Assembly (NCBI RefSeq): GCF_000718135.1
Contig: NZ_JOEM01000006.1
Span: forward strand, 186,001 to 250,000
DNA from: Streptomyces cyaneofuscatus
GTDB taxonomy: Bacteria; Actinomycetota; Actinomycetes; Streptomycetales; Streptomycetaceae
DNA length: 64,000 nt
Direction of reading: 5' to 3'
Part shown: positions 32,851-42,200 of the stretch, in pieces
Position numbering within the stretch: position 1 is the first letter of the stretch
How the letters are laid out: each line of letters opens with the position of its first letter
Made by a program: the position numbers and the translations under genes
Notes under the pieces: model-generated
The model's database searches: none
What the model was told of the DNA's origin: nothing
Seen by the model: the letters and a program-made list of their open reading frames with translations, nothing else

Positions 32851-33509
32851 GTCTGGGCCTCCATCACGACGCGCAGCGCCGCGATACCGCGGGAACCGTA
32901 CGCCTTGACGGAGCCCAGCGAAACTCCGAGCGTCTCCGCGACCTGGGCCTCCGTCATGTCCGCGAAGTAGCGCAGGACCAGCACCTCGCGCTGGCGCCGC
33001 TGGAGGCCTTTCATGGCCTTGATCAGGGCGTCCCGCTCCAGCTGGTCGTAGGCGCCCTCCTCCGCGCTCGCCATGTCCGGCATGGGCTTGGAGAGCAGCT
33101 TGAGCCCGAGGATGCGGCGGCGGAGCGCGGAGCGCGACAGGTTGACGACGGTCTGGCGCAGATACGCGAGCGTCTTCTCCGGCTCCCGGACGCGGTTGCG
33201 CGCGGAGTGCACCCGGATGAACGCCTCCTGCACCACGTCCTCGCAGGACGCGGTGTCGTCCAGGAGCAGGGCCGCGAGGCCGAGCAGCGAACGGTAGTGG
33301 GCGCGGTAGGTCTCGGTGAGATGGTCGACCGTGGTTCCTGCTGCCACCGTCTCGTCAGCACCCCCGCGCTGCGAGGGCAGCTGGGCCGGGCGTGCGGCGG
33401 GCATGGGCGCGATCACCGGCATGCCGCCGGGCGCGCGGGGCCGCCGGGGCGGACGCATGGTCGCGCCTCGCAACGGGCCCACCACTGTGATGTCGAGAAC
33501 CTCTGCCAC
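32847..33509 (-). CDS. SigE-family ECF-type RNA polymerase sigma factor
   Basis: A 220-residue sigma factor with region 2 (YRSLLGLAALLLDDTASCEDVVQEAFIRV) and region 4 (LQRRQREVLVLRYFADMTEAQVAETLGVSLGSVKAYGSRGIAALR). The linker between them is short and there is no region 3, as in ECF sigma factors of the SigE-family type. The first about 60 residues are Pro/Arg rich with no sigma homology, and the GTG at 33507-33509 has a weak ribosome-binding site; internal starts (for example ATG 33458) are possible. The stop overlaps the start of the membrane protein gene, implying coupled production of sigma and regulator. Confidence 0.88.
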   Translation of the reverse strand: MAEVLDITVVGPLRGATMRPPRRPRAPGGMPVIAPMPAARPAQLPSQRGGADETVAAGTTVDHLTETYRAHYRSLLGLAALLLDDTASCEDVVQEAFIRVHSARNRVREPEKTLAYLRQTVVNLSRSALRRRILGLKLLSKPMPDMASAEEGAYDQLERDALIKAMKGLQRRQREVLVLRYFADMTEAQVAETLGVSLGSVKAYGSRGIAALRVVMEAQT

Positions 33510-33809
33510 GCCTGTTGGACACGCTGCCCCCCGTCAGGGTTGTACGCGTACGGCGCCGCGTTCGGCGCTGTGCGACATGCCCTCATACGTACCTGCTCTT
33601 CCCCAAATGCCCCGTAAACGCGTCCCCGTCACGCAAGAAGTGACGGCATAGACGCTGCCCGGCCGACGTGCGGTTGCAGAAGGCCGGGAGATCATCGTCG
33701 GATATGACAACGCCCCAGCTCAAGAGGTTCAGACCAGGTAATTGCTCATAGGGCGTTCACAGATCCTACAAAACAGGTTCGACCGCCAGGTTCGATCAAA
33801 GGGGCTCGC
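33510..33809. other. Intergenic interval between sigma factor and asd
   Basis: 300 bases with no gene. It is locally AT-richer near 33690-33800 and contains repeated aggttc(g/a)a motifs (about 33725, 33775 and 33788). It holds the sigma factor promoter and probably the asd transcript end. Confidence 0.5.
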
Positions 33810-34883
33810 TCAGGCGAGGGTAATTTCGGCGGCCACCGATTCCGCGATCTGCGCCACGTTCAAAGCCGCACCTTTACGGAGATTATCGCCGCAAATGAAC
33901 ATTTCCAGGGCGCGGGGATCATCCATCGAGCGCCGTACCCGGCCGACCCAGGTGGGGTCGGTGCCCACGACGTCGGACGGGGTGGGGAAGTCTCCGGACG
34001 CCGGGTTGTCGAAGAGCACGACGCCGGGGGCGGTCGCCAGGATCTCGTGGGCCCGGTCGACGGCGACCTCGTTCTCGAAGCGCGCGTGGACGGACATGGA
34101 GTGCGTCGCGACGACGGGGACGTACACGCAGGTCGCGGTGGTCTTGAGGTCCGGCAGGCCCAGCACCTTGCGGCACTCCTCGCGGATGGCGAGCTCTTCG
34201 GAGGACCAGCCGTTGCCGGCGTCCGTACCGGCCCAGGGCACGACGTTCAGGGCCACGGGTGCCGCGAACGGACTTCCGGCGGCGGAGGCGCCGTCGCCGA
34301 GGGCCCGACGTACGTCTCCGGGGTGGGTGCCCAGCTCCGTACCGGCCACCAGCGACAGCTGTTCGCGCAGGGCGGTGACGCCGTCGCGGCCCGCGCCGCT
34401 GACCGCCTGGTAGGAGGAGACGATCAGTTCGCGCAGCCCGAATTCCGCGTGCAGCGCGCCGACCGCGACGATCAGCGACAGCGTGGTGCAGTTCGGGGAC
34501 GCGACGATGCCGCGCGGTCTGAGCCGGGTGGCGTGCGCGTTGATCTCGGGGACGACCAGCGGTACGTCGTCGTCGAGGCGGAAGGCCGCCGAGTCGTCGA
34601 TGACGACGGCGCCCTTGGCCGCGGCGATCGGGGCCCAGTGGGCGGACACGTCGTCCGGCACCAGGAAGAGGGCCACGTCCACGCCGTCGAACACGTCCTC
34701 GGCGAGCGCGAGCACCTCGCTCTCCTCACCGCGCACGACCAGCTTCCTGCCGGCCGAGCGCGGTGAGGCGACGAGTCTGACCTCGCCCCAGACGTCCGCG
34801 TGCTGCGAGAGGATCCGGAGCATGACGCCGCCGATCGCCCCGGTCGCACCGACGACCGCGAGCGAAGGGCGGCGTGCTGTCAT
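33810..34883 (-). CDS. asd: Aspartate-semialdehyde dehydrogenase
   Basis: A 357-residue enzyme: N-terminal NADP-binding [16 protein letters not shown] (10-25), catalytic Cys132 in SPNCTT, and a [14 protein letters not shown] segment that contributes to substrate binding. It reduces beta-aspartyl phosphate to aspartate semialdehyde, at the branch point to Lys/DAP, Thr and Met. The ATG overlaps the stop of ask by four bases, so kinase and dehydrogenase are co-translated, the normal actinobacterial ask-asd order. Confidence 0.95.
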   Translation of the reverse strand: MTARRPSLAVVGATGAIGGVMLRILSQHADVWGEVRLVASPRSAGRKLVVRGEESEVLALAEDVFDGVDVALFLVPDDVSAHWAPIAAAKGAVVIDDSAAFRLDDDVPLVVPEINAHATRLRPRGIVASPNCTTLSLIVAVGALHAEFGLRELIVSSYQAVSGAGRDGVTALREQLSLVAGTELGTHPGDVRRALGDGASAAGSPFAAPVALNVVPWAGTDAGNGWSSEELAIREECRKVLGLPDLKTTATCVYVPVVATHSMSVHARFENEVAVDRAHEILATAPGVVLFDNPASGDFPTPSDVVGTDPTWVGRVRRSMDDPRALEMFICGDNLRKGAALNVAQIAESVAAEITLA

Positions 34884-36151
34884 CGGCCGGTGCCTCCGTA
34901 GACGACGGCCTCGTCGGAGTCGCTGTCGAGGCCGAAGGCGGTGTGCACGGCGCGCACGGCCTCGTTGACGTCGTCGGCCCGCGTGACCACCGAGATGCGG
35001 ATCTCGGAGGTCGAGATGAGCTCGATGTTCACGCCCGCGTCGGAGAGCGCCTCGAAGAAGCCGGCGGTGACGCCCGGGTTGGTCTTCATACCGGCGCCGA
35101 CCAGGGAGATCTTGGCGATCTGGTCGTCGTAGCGCAGCGACTCGAAGCCGATGGAGCCCTTGGCCCGCTCCAGGGCGTCGATGGCCTTGCGGCCCTCGGC
35201 CTTGGGGAGGGTGAAGGAGATGTCCGTCAGGCCGGTCGACGCGGCGGAGACGTTCTGCACCACCATGTCGATGTTGACCTCGGCGTTGGCGATGGCGCGG
35301 AAGATCGCGGCCGCCTCGCCCGGCTTGTCCGGGACGCCGACGACGGTGACCTTGGCCTCCGAGACGTCGTGGGCGACTCCGGAGATGATCGCGTGCTCCA
35401 CCTTCTGGTCCCCTTGCGGCTCGTTGCTGACCCAGGTGCCGCGCAGTCCGGAGAAGGACGAGCGGACGTGGATCGGGATGTTGTAACGGCGTGCGTACTC
35501 GACGCAGCGGTGCAGCAGCACCTTGGAGCCGGACGCGGCCAGCTCCAGCATGTCCTCGAAGGAGATCCAGTCGATCTTCTTCGCCTTCTTCACGACCCGG
35601 GGGTCCGCGGTGAAGACGCCGTCGACGTCCGTGTAGATCTCACAGACCTCGGCGTCCAGCGCGGCGGCCAGCGCGACGGCGGTCGTGTCCGACCCGCCGC
35701 GGCCGAGGGTGGTGATGTTCTTGCCCTCCTGGCTCACGCCCTGGAACCCGGCGACGATGGCGATGTTGCCCTCGTCGATCGAGGTCCGGATGCGGCCCGG
35801 CGTGACGTCGATGATGCGCGCTTTGTTGTGGACCGAGTCGGTGATGACACCGGCCTGGCTGCCCGTGAACGACTGGGCCTCGTGGCCCAGGTTCTTGATC
35901 GCCATCGCCAGCAGGGCCATGGAGATCCGCTCGCCGGCGGTCAGCAGCATGTCGAACTCACGGCCGGCAGGGATCGGTGAGACCTGCTCGGCGAGATCTA
36001 TCAACTCGTCCGTCGTGTCGCCCATCGCGGACACCACGACAACCACCTGGTTGCCGTTCCTCTTGGCGTCGACGACTCGCTTGGCGACCCGCTTGATGCC
36101 CTCGGCATCGGCTACGGAGGAGCCTCCGTACTTCTGCACGACAAGGCCCAC
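34880..36151 (-). CDS. ask: Aspartate kinase
   Basis: A 423-residue aspartokinase: KYGGSSVAD (6-14) in the amino-acid kinase domain, [16 protein letters not shown] and [16 protein letters not shown], then two C-terminal ACT domains (starting around [18 protein letters not shown] and [17 protein letters not shown]) for feedback control by Lys and/or Thr. GTG 36151 is preferred because GAGGAG lies five bases upstream and the product begins GLVVQKYGG as in relatives; a longer frame starts at ATG 36172. An internal start for a separate ACT-only beta subunit, as in other actinobacteria, is possible. It is first in the ask-asd operon. Confidence 0.94.
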   Translation of the reverse strand: MGLVVQKYGGSSVADAEGIKRVAKRVVDAKRNGNQVVVVVSAMGDTTDELIDLAEQVSPIPAGREFDMLLTAGERISMALLAMAIKNLGHEAQSFTGSQAGVITDSVHNKARIIDVTPGRIRTSIDEGNIAIVAGFQGVSQEGKNITTLGRGGSDTTAVALAAALDAEVCEIYTDVDGVFTADPRVVKKAKKIDWISFEDMLELAASGSKVLLHRCVEYARRYNIPIHVRSSFSGLRGTWVSNEPQGDQKVEHAIISGVAHDVSEAKVTVVGVPDKPGEAAAIFRAIANAEVNIDMVVQNVSAASTGLTDISFTLPKAEGRKAIDALERAKGSIGFESLRYDDQIAKISLVGAGMKTNPGVTAGFFEALSDAGVNIELISTSEIRISVVTRADDVNEAVRAVHTAFGLDSDSDEAVVYGGTGR

Positions 36152-36399
36152 GTGCGCTCCTCGCTCAGTCATTACTGCGGTCGGCTCAGTTTAACGAGCA
36201 GCCCGGAATCGACCCGTCCATACCAGATGGTGAGATGTCCCGCCCACAACCCGGTACGGCGTGTCGACCCGAACCGCTCGTAAGGAGTTGCTGCCCATCC
36301 CGGAGGAGCGCACTCCCTTTTGTGTCCCAGCCCACACGTTCCAGCCCACACCTTCAGGGGGGAATGCGCGAGCCGGGCGGCGCCGGGCGGAGTACGTGC

Positions 36400-36756
36400 C
36401 TACCGGCGCCGCTCGGTGGCCTCGATGTAGTCGCCGAGGGAGCGGCGGGTGTCGAGCAGGGCGTCGATGCGCGCGTCGATTCCCCGGAGCCGGGCCCGCA
36501 GGACGTCCAGCACCTCGGCGCACGGTTCGAGCTCGGGTGACGGGCCGGTCGCGCAGGGGAGGGTGTACGCGATCTCCGTGGTGGACAGGCCGGCCGCGAG
36601 GAGGTTGCGGATCTGGGTGACGGTGAGGACGACGTCGTCGGTGTACTCGCGGTATCCGCCGGGGCTCCGGGTGGGCCGTAACAGTCCCTGGGATTCGTAG
36701 TACCGCAGAAGGTGTGCGTTGACCCCGGTCCGCCGGCTCAGTTCCCCGATCAACAT
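36400..36756 (-). CDS. MerR-family transcriptional regulator
   Basis: A 118-residue MerR protein: HTH at the start (MLIGELSRRTGVNAHLLRYYESQGLLRP), wing (RSPGGYREY) and a C-terminal dimerisation helix (LEVLDVLRARLRGIDARIDALL type). Two or so cysteines (PCATG, PCAEV) are present, but not in a typical metal-site arrangement, so ligand identity is open. ATG 36754-36756 follows a perfect AAGGAGG. It is divergent from the PPOX gene over a 50-bp region that contains a classic MerR operator. Confidence 0.9.
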   Translation of the reverse strand: MLIGELSRRTGVNAHLLRYYESQGLLRPTRSPGGYREYTDDVVLTVTQIRNLLAAGLSTTEIAYTLPCATGPSPELEPCAEVLDVLRARLRGIDARIDALLDTRRSLGDYIEATERRR

Positions 36757-36768
36757 GCCTGTTCCTCC

Positions 36769-36800
36769 TTGACCTTCATACCGGTGTGAAGGTTGATGAT
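36769..36800 (+). promoter_or_regulatory. MerR-type promoter with 19-bp spacer and operator
   Basis: TTGACC (36769-36774), a 19-bp spacer, then TGATGAT (36794-36800). The spacer region holds the inverted repeat ACCTTCA (36772-36778) / TGAAGGT (36787-36793). The over-long spacer with a centred palindrome is the hallmark of MerR-activated promoters. The following ATG (36807) is only 6 bases after the -10, implying a leaderless or nearly leaderless message. Confidence 0.82.
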
Positions 36801-36806
36801 GCCCCC

Positions 36807-37238
36807 ATGACCACGACACCCTTCAACCCGCACGCCCTCCTCGCGAAGAGCAGTCTCGGCACGCTCGCGACGGTCAAGTCGGACGGCCGGCCCCAGCTCT
36901 CCCCCGTCCAGCCCTTCTTCGACCAGGAGGCCGGCGTCATCTATGTATCGACCAGTCACGGAACGGCCAAGACGGCGAACCTGCGCCGGGACGCGCGCGC
37001 CACGCTGATGGTGCTGAGCTCCGACGGGTGGGAGTGGGCCACCGCCGAGGGCGTCGCCACGCTCACCGGGCCGGGCGAGGACCCGCACGGCCCGGAGGTC
37101 GAGGCGCTGGTGGACTACTACCGCAAGGCGGCCGGTGAGCACCCGGACTGGGACGAGTACCGCGAGGCGATGGTGTCGGGCCGCCGGGTACTCATCACGA
37201 TGACCGTGGACCACGTGTACGGCGCCCGGGTGTCCTGA
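36807..37238 (+). CDS. PPOX-class (pyridoxamine oxidase-like) F420/flavin oxidoreductase
   Basis: A 143-residue protein of the split beta-barrel flavin-binding fold: LLAKSSLGTLATVKSDGRPQLSPVQPFFD, IYVSTSHGTAKTANLRRDARATLMV and a C-terminal RRVLITMTVDHVYGARV strand. Members reduce small molecules with FMN or F420; the substrate is unknown. It starts with ATG 36807 (MTTTPFN); the alternative at 36786 would lie within the MerR operator. It is likely activated by the adjacent MerR regulator through the shared operator. Confidence 0.86.
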   Translation: MTTTPFNPHALLAKSSLGTLATVKSDGRPQLSPVQPFFDQEAGVIYVSTSHGTAKTANLRRDARATLMVLSSDGWEWATAEGVATLTGPGEDPHGPEVEALVDYYRKAAGEHPDWDEYREAMVSGRRVLITMTVDHVYGARVS

Positions 37239-37310
37239 CGGCACGCCGCGCACAGCTTCCTGCCCCGCACGGTCCGTCGACCGGACCGCGCGGGGCAGGA
37301 GGGTTCGGTG

Positions 37311-38924
37311 TCATCCGGCCGATGCGGCTCCGCCATGGAGGAGCGTCTCGCCGTCCTGCTCCCGGAGTACGGCGATCAGCCCGCGCAGTCCCGCCTCCGT
37401 ACGGGCGATCTCCTCGTCGGTCAGATACACCGACGGCTCGAAGCGCAGGGTGTTGGTCGCGCTCGCGGTCGGGAAGATCCGCAGCGAGTGGACCCGCAGG
37501 AGGTAGCCGGAGAACAGGTAGCCGAGGAGTCCGGCGCCCGCCTGCTCCCGGATGATCTCCGAGGTGGAGCCGGACTGGTCGTGGAACTCCAGGCCGAGCA
37601 TCAGGCCCCTGCCCCGGACGTCCGCGACGATGTCGCCGAACTCCTTGCGCAGCCCCTCCAGCACCGCCAGCAGCTGGTTGCCCCGCGTCTCGGCGAGCCG
37701 GTACGCCTTCCCGTCGTCGGCCTCCAGCAGCTCGACGGTCTTGGCCGCGACGAGCGTGGAGAAGCTGTCCTTGGCGTAGGTGGAGCTGTGGACGAGCTCG
37801 AAGTCCGTACGGTAGCGGGAGCCGCGCACCAGGGTCAGCCCCGCCTTGGCGATGCCGCCGCCGAGGCTCTTGGCGAGGGTGATGTAGTCGCCGCGCAGGC
37901 CGATGTGGGAGGCGGCGAAGAAGGCCCCGGAACGGCCCATGCCGCTCTGCACCTCGTCGACGACGATCGGGATGTCGGCCGTGGCGCAGGCGTCCTGGAT
38001 CCGGCGGGCGGTCTCCCGGTCGAAGACCCGGATGCCGGCCTCGCCCTGGATGGGCTCCAGCAGGAGCGCGCCGATGACCGGCAGTTCGCGCTCGACGACG
38101 CGGACCGTCCCGTCCTCCGCCTGGAGGTCGAACAGGGAGCGGCGCTCCTCGTCGATGGCCTCCGTCAGCGCCTCGGGACGGCTGACGTCCACGAAGCGGC
38201 ACCGGGCGGCGAGCGCGGTGAACGGGGTGCGGTAGCCGGGGTTGTGGGTGAACTGGACGCTGCCGATCAGCTTCCCGTGGAAGGAGCCTTCCGGCGCCAG
38301 GAACACCGGGGCCGTGCCGGCCCGTTCGGCGTTGACCCGGTCGACGGCGGCGAGCACGCGCTCGATCCCCTCCCCGCCCTCCCGCGCGGGGTCGCCCTCC
38401 ACACCGAGTGCGGCGAGCGCCTCGGCGGAGACCTCCAGCCGCGCGCCCGTCCCGGCGGCGGCCCTGGCCTCCTCGGCGTGGGCCGCGACCCCTTCGAGGA
38501 GTTCGGCGAGCTTCAGCACCCGGTCGAGTTCCGCGTGCTTGACGGCCACTTCGTTGGCCTCGGCACCGCTGTTGGCGAAGATCGCCGAATAGGGCTCGGG
38601 GTCGCCGAACTCCCGGTGGATGATGCCGTTGATCTTCCAGGCCAGGTCATTGGCGTACGGGTGGCGCGAGAACTGGGCGTGGACCGGCGTCCCTCCGTCC
38701 AGCAGCGACTTCGCGTACGCCACGATCTCGGGGTTGTTGTGCCCGAGGACGACCGACCCGTAGCCGCCGACCAGGTCGAGCACCGGTATTTCCGCCCCAT
38801 CGGCCCGGCGGTAGAAAAGGGTGTTTCCACCGGATCGGACGTACTCGACGTCCAGGCCCAGCGTGGACAGCCAATTCGCCAGGTGCGGTTCAGCAAGTTC
38901 GAGCTTCTCTACCACGGGGTTCAT
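37311..38924 (-). CDS. Class III PLP-dependent aminotransferase, probable PKS-cluster gene
   Basis: A 537-residue aminotransferase: SGAEANE (119-125), IVVDEVQSG (Asp323) and PLP-lysine Lys352 in TLAKSLGGG, with a C-terminal LRFEPSVYL substrate/cofactor segment. This is the acetylornithine/ornithine aminotransferase-like fold type I class, but longer than usual because of an insert at about 138-208 (Ala/Glu-rich helices), seen in some secondary-metabolite aminotransferases. It is divergent from the PKS genes and may supply an amine-bearing precursor or tailoring step. ATG 38924 with GAGGG five bases upstream is preferred over GTG 38930. The boundary of the cluster on this side is not certain. 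Confidence 0.88.
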   Translation of the reverse strand: MNPVVEKLELAEPHLANWLSTLGLDVEYVRSGGNTLFYRRADGAEIPVLDLVGGYGSVVLGHNNPEIVAYAKSLLDGGTPVHAQFSRHPYANDLAWKINGIIHREFGDPEPYSAIFANSGAEANEVAVKHAELDRVLKLAELLEGVAAHAEEARAAAGTGARLEVSAEALAALGVEGDPAREGGEGIERVLAAVDRVNAERAGTAPVFLAPEGSFHGKLIGSVQFTHNPGYRTPFTALAARCRFVDVSRPEALTEAIDEERRSLFDLQAEDGTVRVVERELPVIGALLLEPIQGEAGIRVFDRETARRIQDACATADIPIVVDEVQSGMGRSGAFFAASHIGLRGDYITLAKSLGGGIAKAGLTLVRGSRYRTDFELVHSSTYAKDSFSTLVAAKTVELLEADDGKAYRLAETRGNQLLAVLEGLRKEFGDIVADVRGRGLMLGLEFHDQSGSTSEIIREQAGAGLLGYLFSGYLLRVHSLRIFPTASATNTLRFEPSVYLTDEEIARTEAGLRGLIAVLREQDGETLLHGGAASAG

Positions 38925-39281
38925 CTCCACCCTCTGACCGACAGTGCCGCATGACTCCGTACTGTGACTCCGTACTGGCGGCGAACAATAGCCCCTTTAT
39001 TCGAAGCGCCTGTAATGGATCGGTAACTGTCCGTCCTCCGCGCCCTGATCGCCGCCCCGACCAGGCAATTCCTCCCCGGTTCCCGGTGTGATCCATAGGT
39101 TTCCTTTCCCTGGCACGGGCGCTCTGCGGTAATCATCCGGGGAAAGCGGACGGAGATTCACGCGTTGCCGGGCCGTGACCGACTTCCTGGAATTCATGTA
39201 TCGAATACGGATACGGTTCGGGGCGAACATGTGATCGTCAGCCAGAGGCGATTTCCGTCGCGGGAAAGGCAGTCGAGCGAA
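38925..39281. other. Divergent promoter region between aminotransferase and first PKS
   Basis: No gene is supported in these 357 bases, which are less GC-rich than their surroundings. Promoters for both divergent units should lie here. The region contains the tandem repeat at 38952-38977. Confidence 0.6.
38952..38977. repeat. Perfect 13-bp tandem repeat, candidate cluster operator
   Basis: TGACTCCGTACTG occurs twice without spacer (38952-38964, 38965-38977), 28 bp upstream of the aminotransferase start and about 305 bp upstream of the PKS start. Confidence 0.88.
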
Positions 39282-42200
39282 ATGACGAGTGAGCCACGTT
39301 CCGAGGTCAACGGCCCGCACCGGGGACGGTCCGAGCCCATCGCCGTGGTCGGCCTGTCCTGCCGACTGCCCGAAGCCTCCGGCCCGGCGGCCTTCTGGGA
39401 GCTGCTGAGCGAAGGCCGGGACGCCCTCACCGACATGCCGGCCGACCGCTGGGAGTCGATCTCGGGCGACCCGGTCGACGGAATCCGCCGGGGCGGATTC
39501 ATCGACGGCATCGCCGACTTCGACGCCTCCTTCTTCGGTATCTCGCCCCGCGAGGCCGTCGTCATGGACCCGCAGCAGCGCCTGCTGCTGGAGCTCACCT
39601 GGGAAGCGCTGGAGGACGCGGGCATCGTCGCCTCGACCCTGGAGTCCAGCGCGACCTCCGTGTACGTCGGCACCGCCCGCGAGGACTACACCAGCCTGGT
39701 CTACCGGCAGGGCTCCTCGGCCATCACCCAGCACACCGTGACCGGCACCCACCGCGGCATCATCGCCAACCGGGTCTCCTACGCGCTCGGGCTGAACGGC
39801 CCCAGCCTCACCGTGGACACCTCCCAGTCCTCCTCCCTGGTCGCCGTCCACCTCGCGTGCGAGAGCCTGCGGACCGGCGAGTCCGACATGGCCCTCGCGG
39901 CGGGCGTGAACCTCAACATCCTCGGCGAAGGGATCGGCGGCGCCGAGCAGTTCGGCGGCCTCTCCCCCGACGGCCGCTCCTTCACCTTCGACGCCCGCGC
40001 CAACGGCTACGTACGCGGGGAGGGCGCGGGCGTCCTGGTCCTCAAGCCGCTCTCGCGGGCCCTCGCCGACGGGGACCGGGTCCACAGCCTGATCCTCGGC
40101 AGCGCCGTGAACAACGACGGCGCGACCCCCGGCCTCACCGTCCCCAGCGCCGCCGCGCAGGAGCGGGTGATCCGCCTGGCCCGGGAGCGGGCCGGGGTGG
40201 AGCCGGACGCGATCCAGTACGTCGAACTCCACGGCACCGGAACCCCGTTGGGCGACCCGATCGAGGCCGCCGCGCTCGGGGCGGCGCTCGGCACCCTCAA
40301 GGCGGACGGCGATCCGCTGCGGGTCGGGTCCGTCAAGACGAACATCGGGCACCTGGAAGGCGCCGCCGGCATCGTCGGCCTCATCAAGACGGTCCTGTCC
40401 ATCCGCCACCGGATGCTCCCGCCGAGCCTCAACTTCGAGACGCCCAACCCGGACATCCCCCTCGGCGAGCTGAATCTCGCGGTCAACGAGCGGCTGAGCC
40501 CATGGCCGCGCCCCGACCGCCCGCTCACCGCGGGGGTGAGCTCTTTCGGCATGGGCGGGAGCAACTGCCACGTCATCCTCACCGAGGCGCCCACGCGACC
40601 GACCGACCCCGCCGACCCCGCCGCCTCCCCGGCGCGCCCCTCCGTCGCCCTGCCGGTGGTGGTCTCCGGGCGGACCCCGAAGGCGCTGGACGCCCAGGCC
40701 GCCCGGCTGGCCGCCCAGGTGGCGGCCGACGAGGACGTGACGCCCGCCGCCGTCGGCCGGTCGTCGGTCTCCACCCGGTCACTGTTCGCTCACCGAGGGG
40801 TGGTTCTCGCCGCCGACCGGGAGGAACTCCTCGCCGGGCTCCAGTCGTTGGGCGGGCGACTGCCCGCCGCCAACGTGGTCTCCGGCAGCGAGGTGGGCGG
40901 CCGGCTGGGGATGGTCTTCACCGGCCAGGGCGCCCAGCGGGTGGGGATGGGAAGCGAGCTGTACGCGGCGTTCCCGGCCTTCGCCGCCGCCTTCGACGCG
41001 GTGTGCGAGCACCTCGACCCGCTGCTGGAACGCCCGCTCCGGGAGGTCATCGCCTCGGGCGAGGGCCTGGACCTGACCGGCTCCACCCAGCCCGCGCTGT
41101 TCGCCGTCGAGGTGGCGCTGTTCCGGCTGTACGAGTCCTTGGGTGTGCGCCCCGACTTCCTCGCCGGGCACTCCATCGGCGAGGTCTCGGCCGCCCATGT
41201 GGCCGGGGTGCTCACGCTGGCCGACGCGTGCGTCCTGGTGGCGGCCCGGGGCCGGCTGATGCAGGCGCTTCCCGAGGGCGGCGCCATGGTCGCGGTCCAG
41301 GCGTCCGAGGCGGAGGTGCTGGACGCGCTGTCCGGACACGAGGCGGCGGTGTCGCCGGCCGCGGGGTCCCAGGCGGCGGTGTCGCTGGCCGCGGTGAACG
41401 GGCCCGCCGCCGTCGTCCTCTCCGGGGACGAGGCGGCGGTGCTGGAGGTCGCGGGCGGGCTGCGCGAGCGGGGGCACAAGACGAAACGGCTCACGGTGAG
41501 CCACGCGTTCCACTCGGCCCACATGGACGGGATGCTCGACGCGTTCCGCGAGGCGCTGGCGCCGCTGTCCTTCCACCCGCCGCGCATCCCCGTCGTCTCC
41601 ACCGTGACCGGTGAGGTGGCGGCGGACGGCCTGCTGGAGTCCCCGGAGTACTGGGTCGAGCAGGTGCGGGCGCCCGTACGGTTCCTGGAGGCCGTGCGCA
41701 CCCTGGAGGCCGAGGGCGTGCGCACCGTCGTCGAGCTGGGCCCCGACGGGGTGTGCTCGGCGATGGTGGCCGAGAGCGTGCTCGACCGGGACACCGTGCA
41801 CGCCGAGCCCGCCCTGCGCGCGGGCCGCCCGGAGGACCGTACGGCGGGCGCGGCGCTCGCCCAGGCCTTCGTCCGGGGGGCGGAGGTGGACTGGAACGCG
41901 GTGTTCGCGGGCACCGGGGCGCACCGGGTGGAGCTGCCGACGTACGCCTTCCAGCGCGAGCGCTACTGGGTGACGGACCTGCCGGCTCCGGCCGCCGGCT
42001 CCTCCCCGGCGGCGGGCGCCACCACGGCCGCTCCGGCGGCCGTGACCGCCCGGCCGACGGGTCCCACGGCCGGCGACCGCTCGGCGGCCGACCTGGTGAC
42101 GGCGCACGTCGCGGCCGTCCTCGGATACGGCCCCGACCGGTCCGTGGAGTCGGACCTCCCCTTCCGCGACCTCGGCTTCAGCTCCCTGATGACCGTGGAG

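Noticed and set aside
38952..38977. SARP binding site
   Set aside because: Direct repeats are 13 bp apart, not the 11 or 22 bp typical of SARP heptamers, and no SARP gene is in the window; kept only as an unassigned candidate operator.
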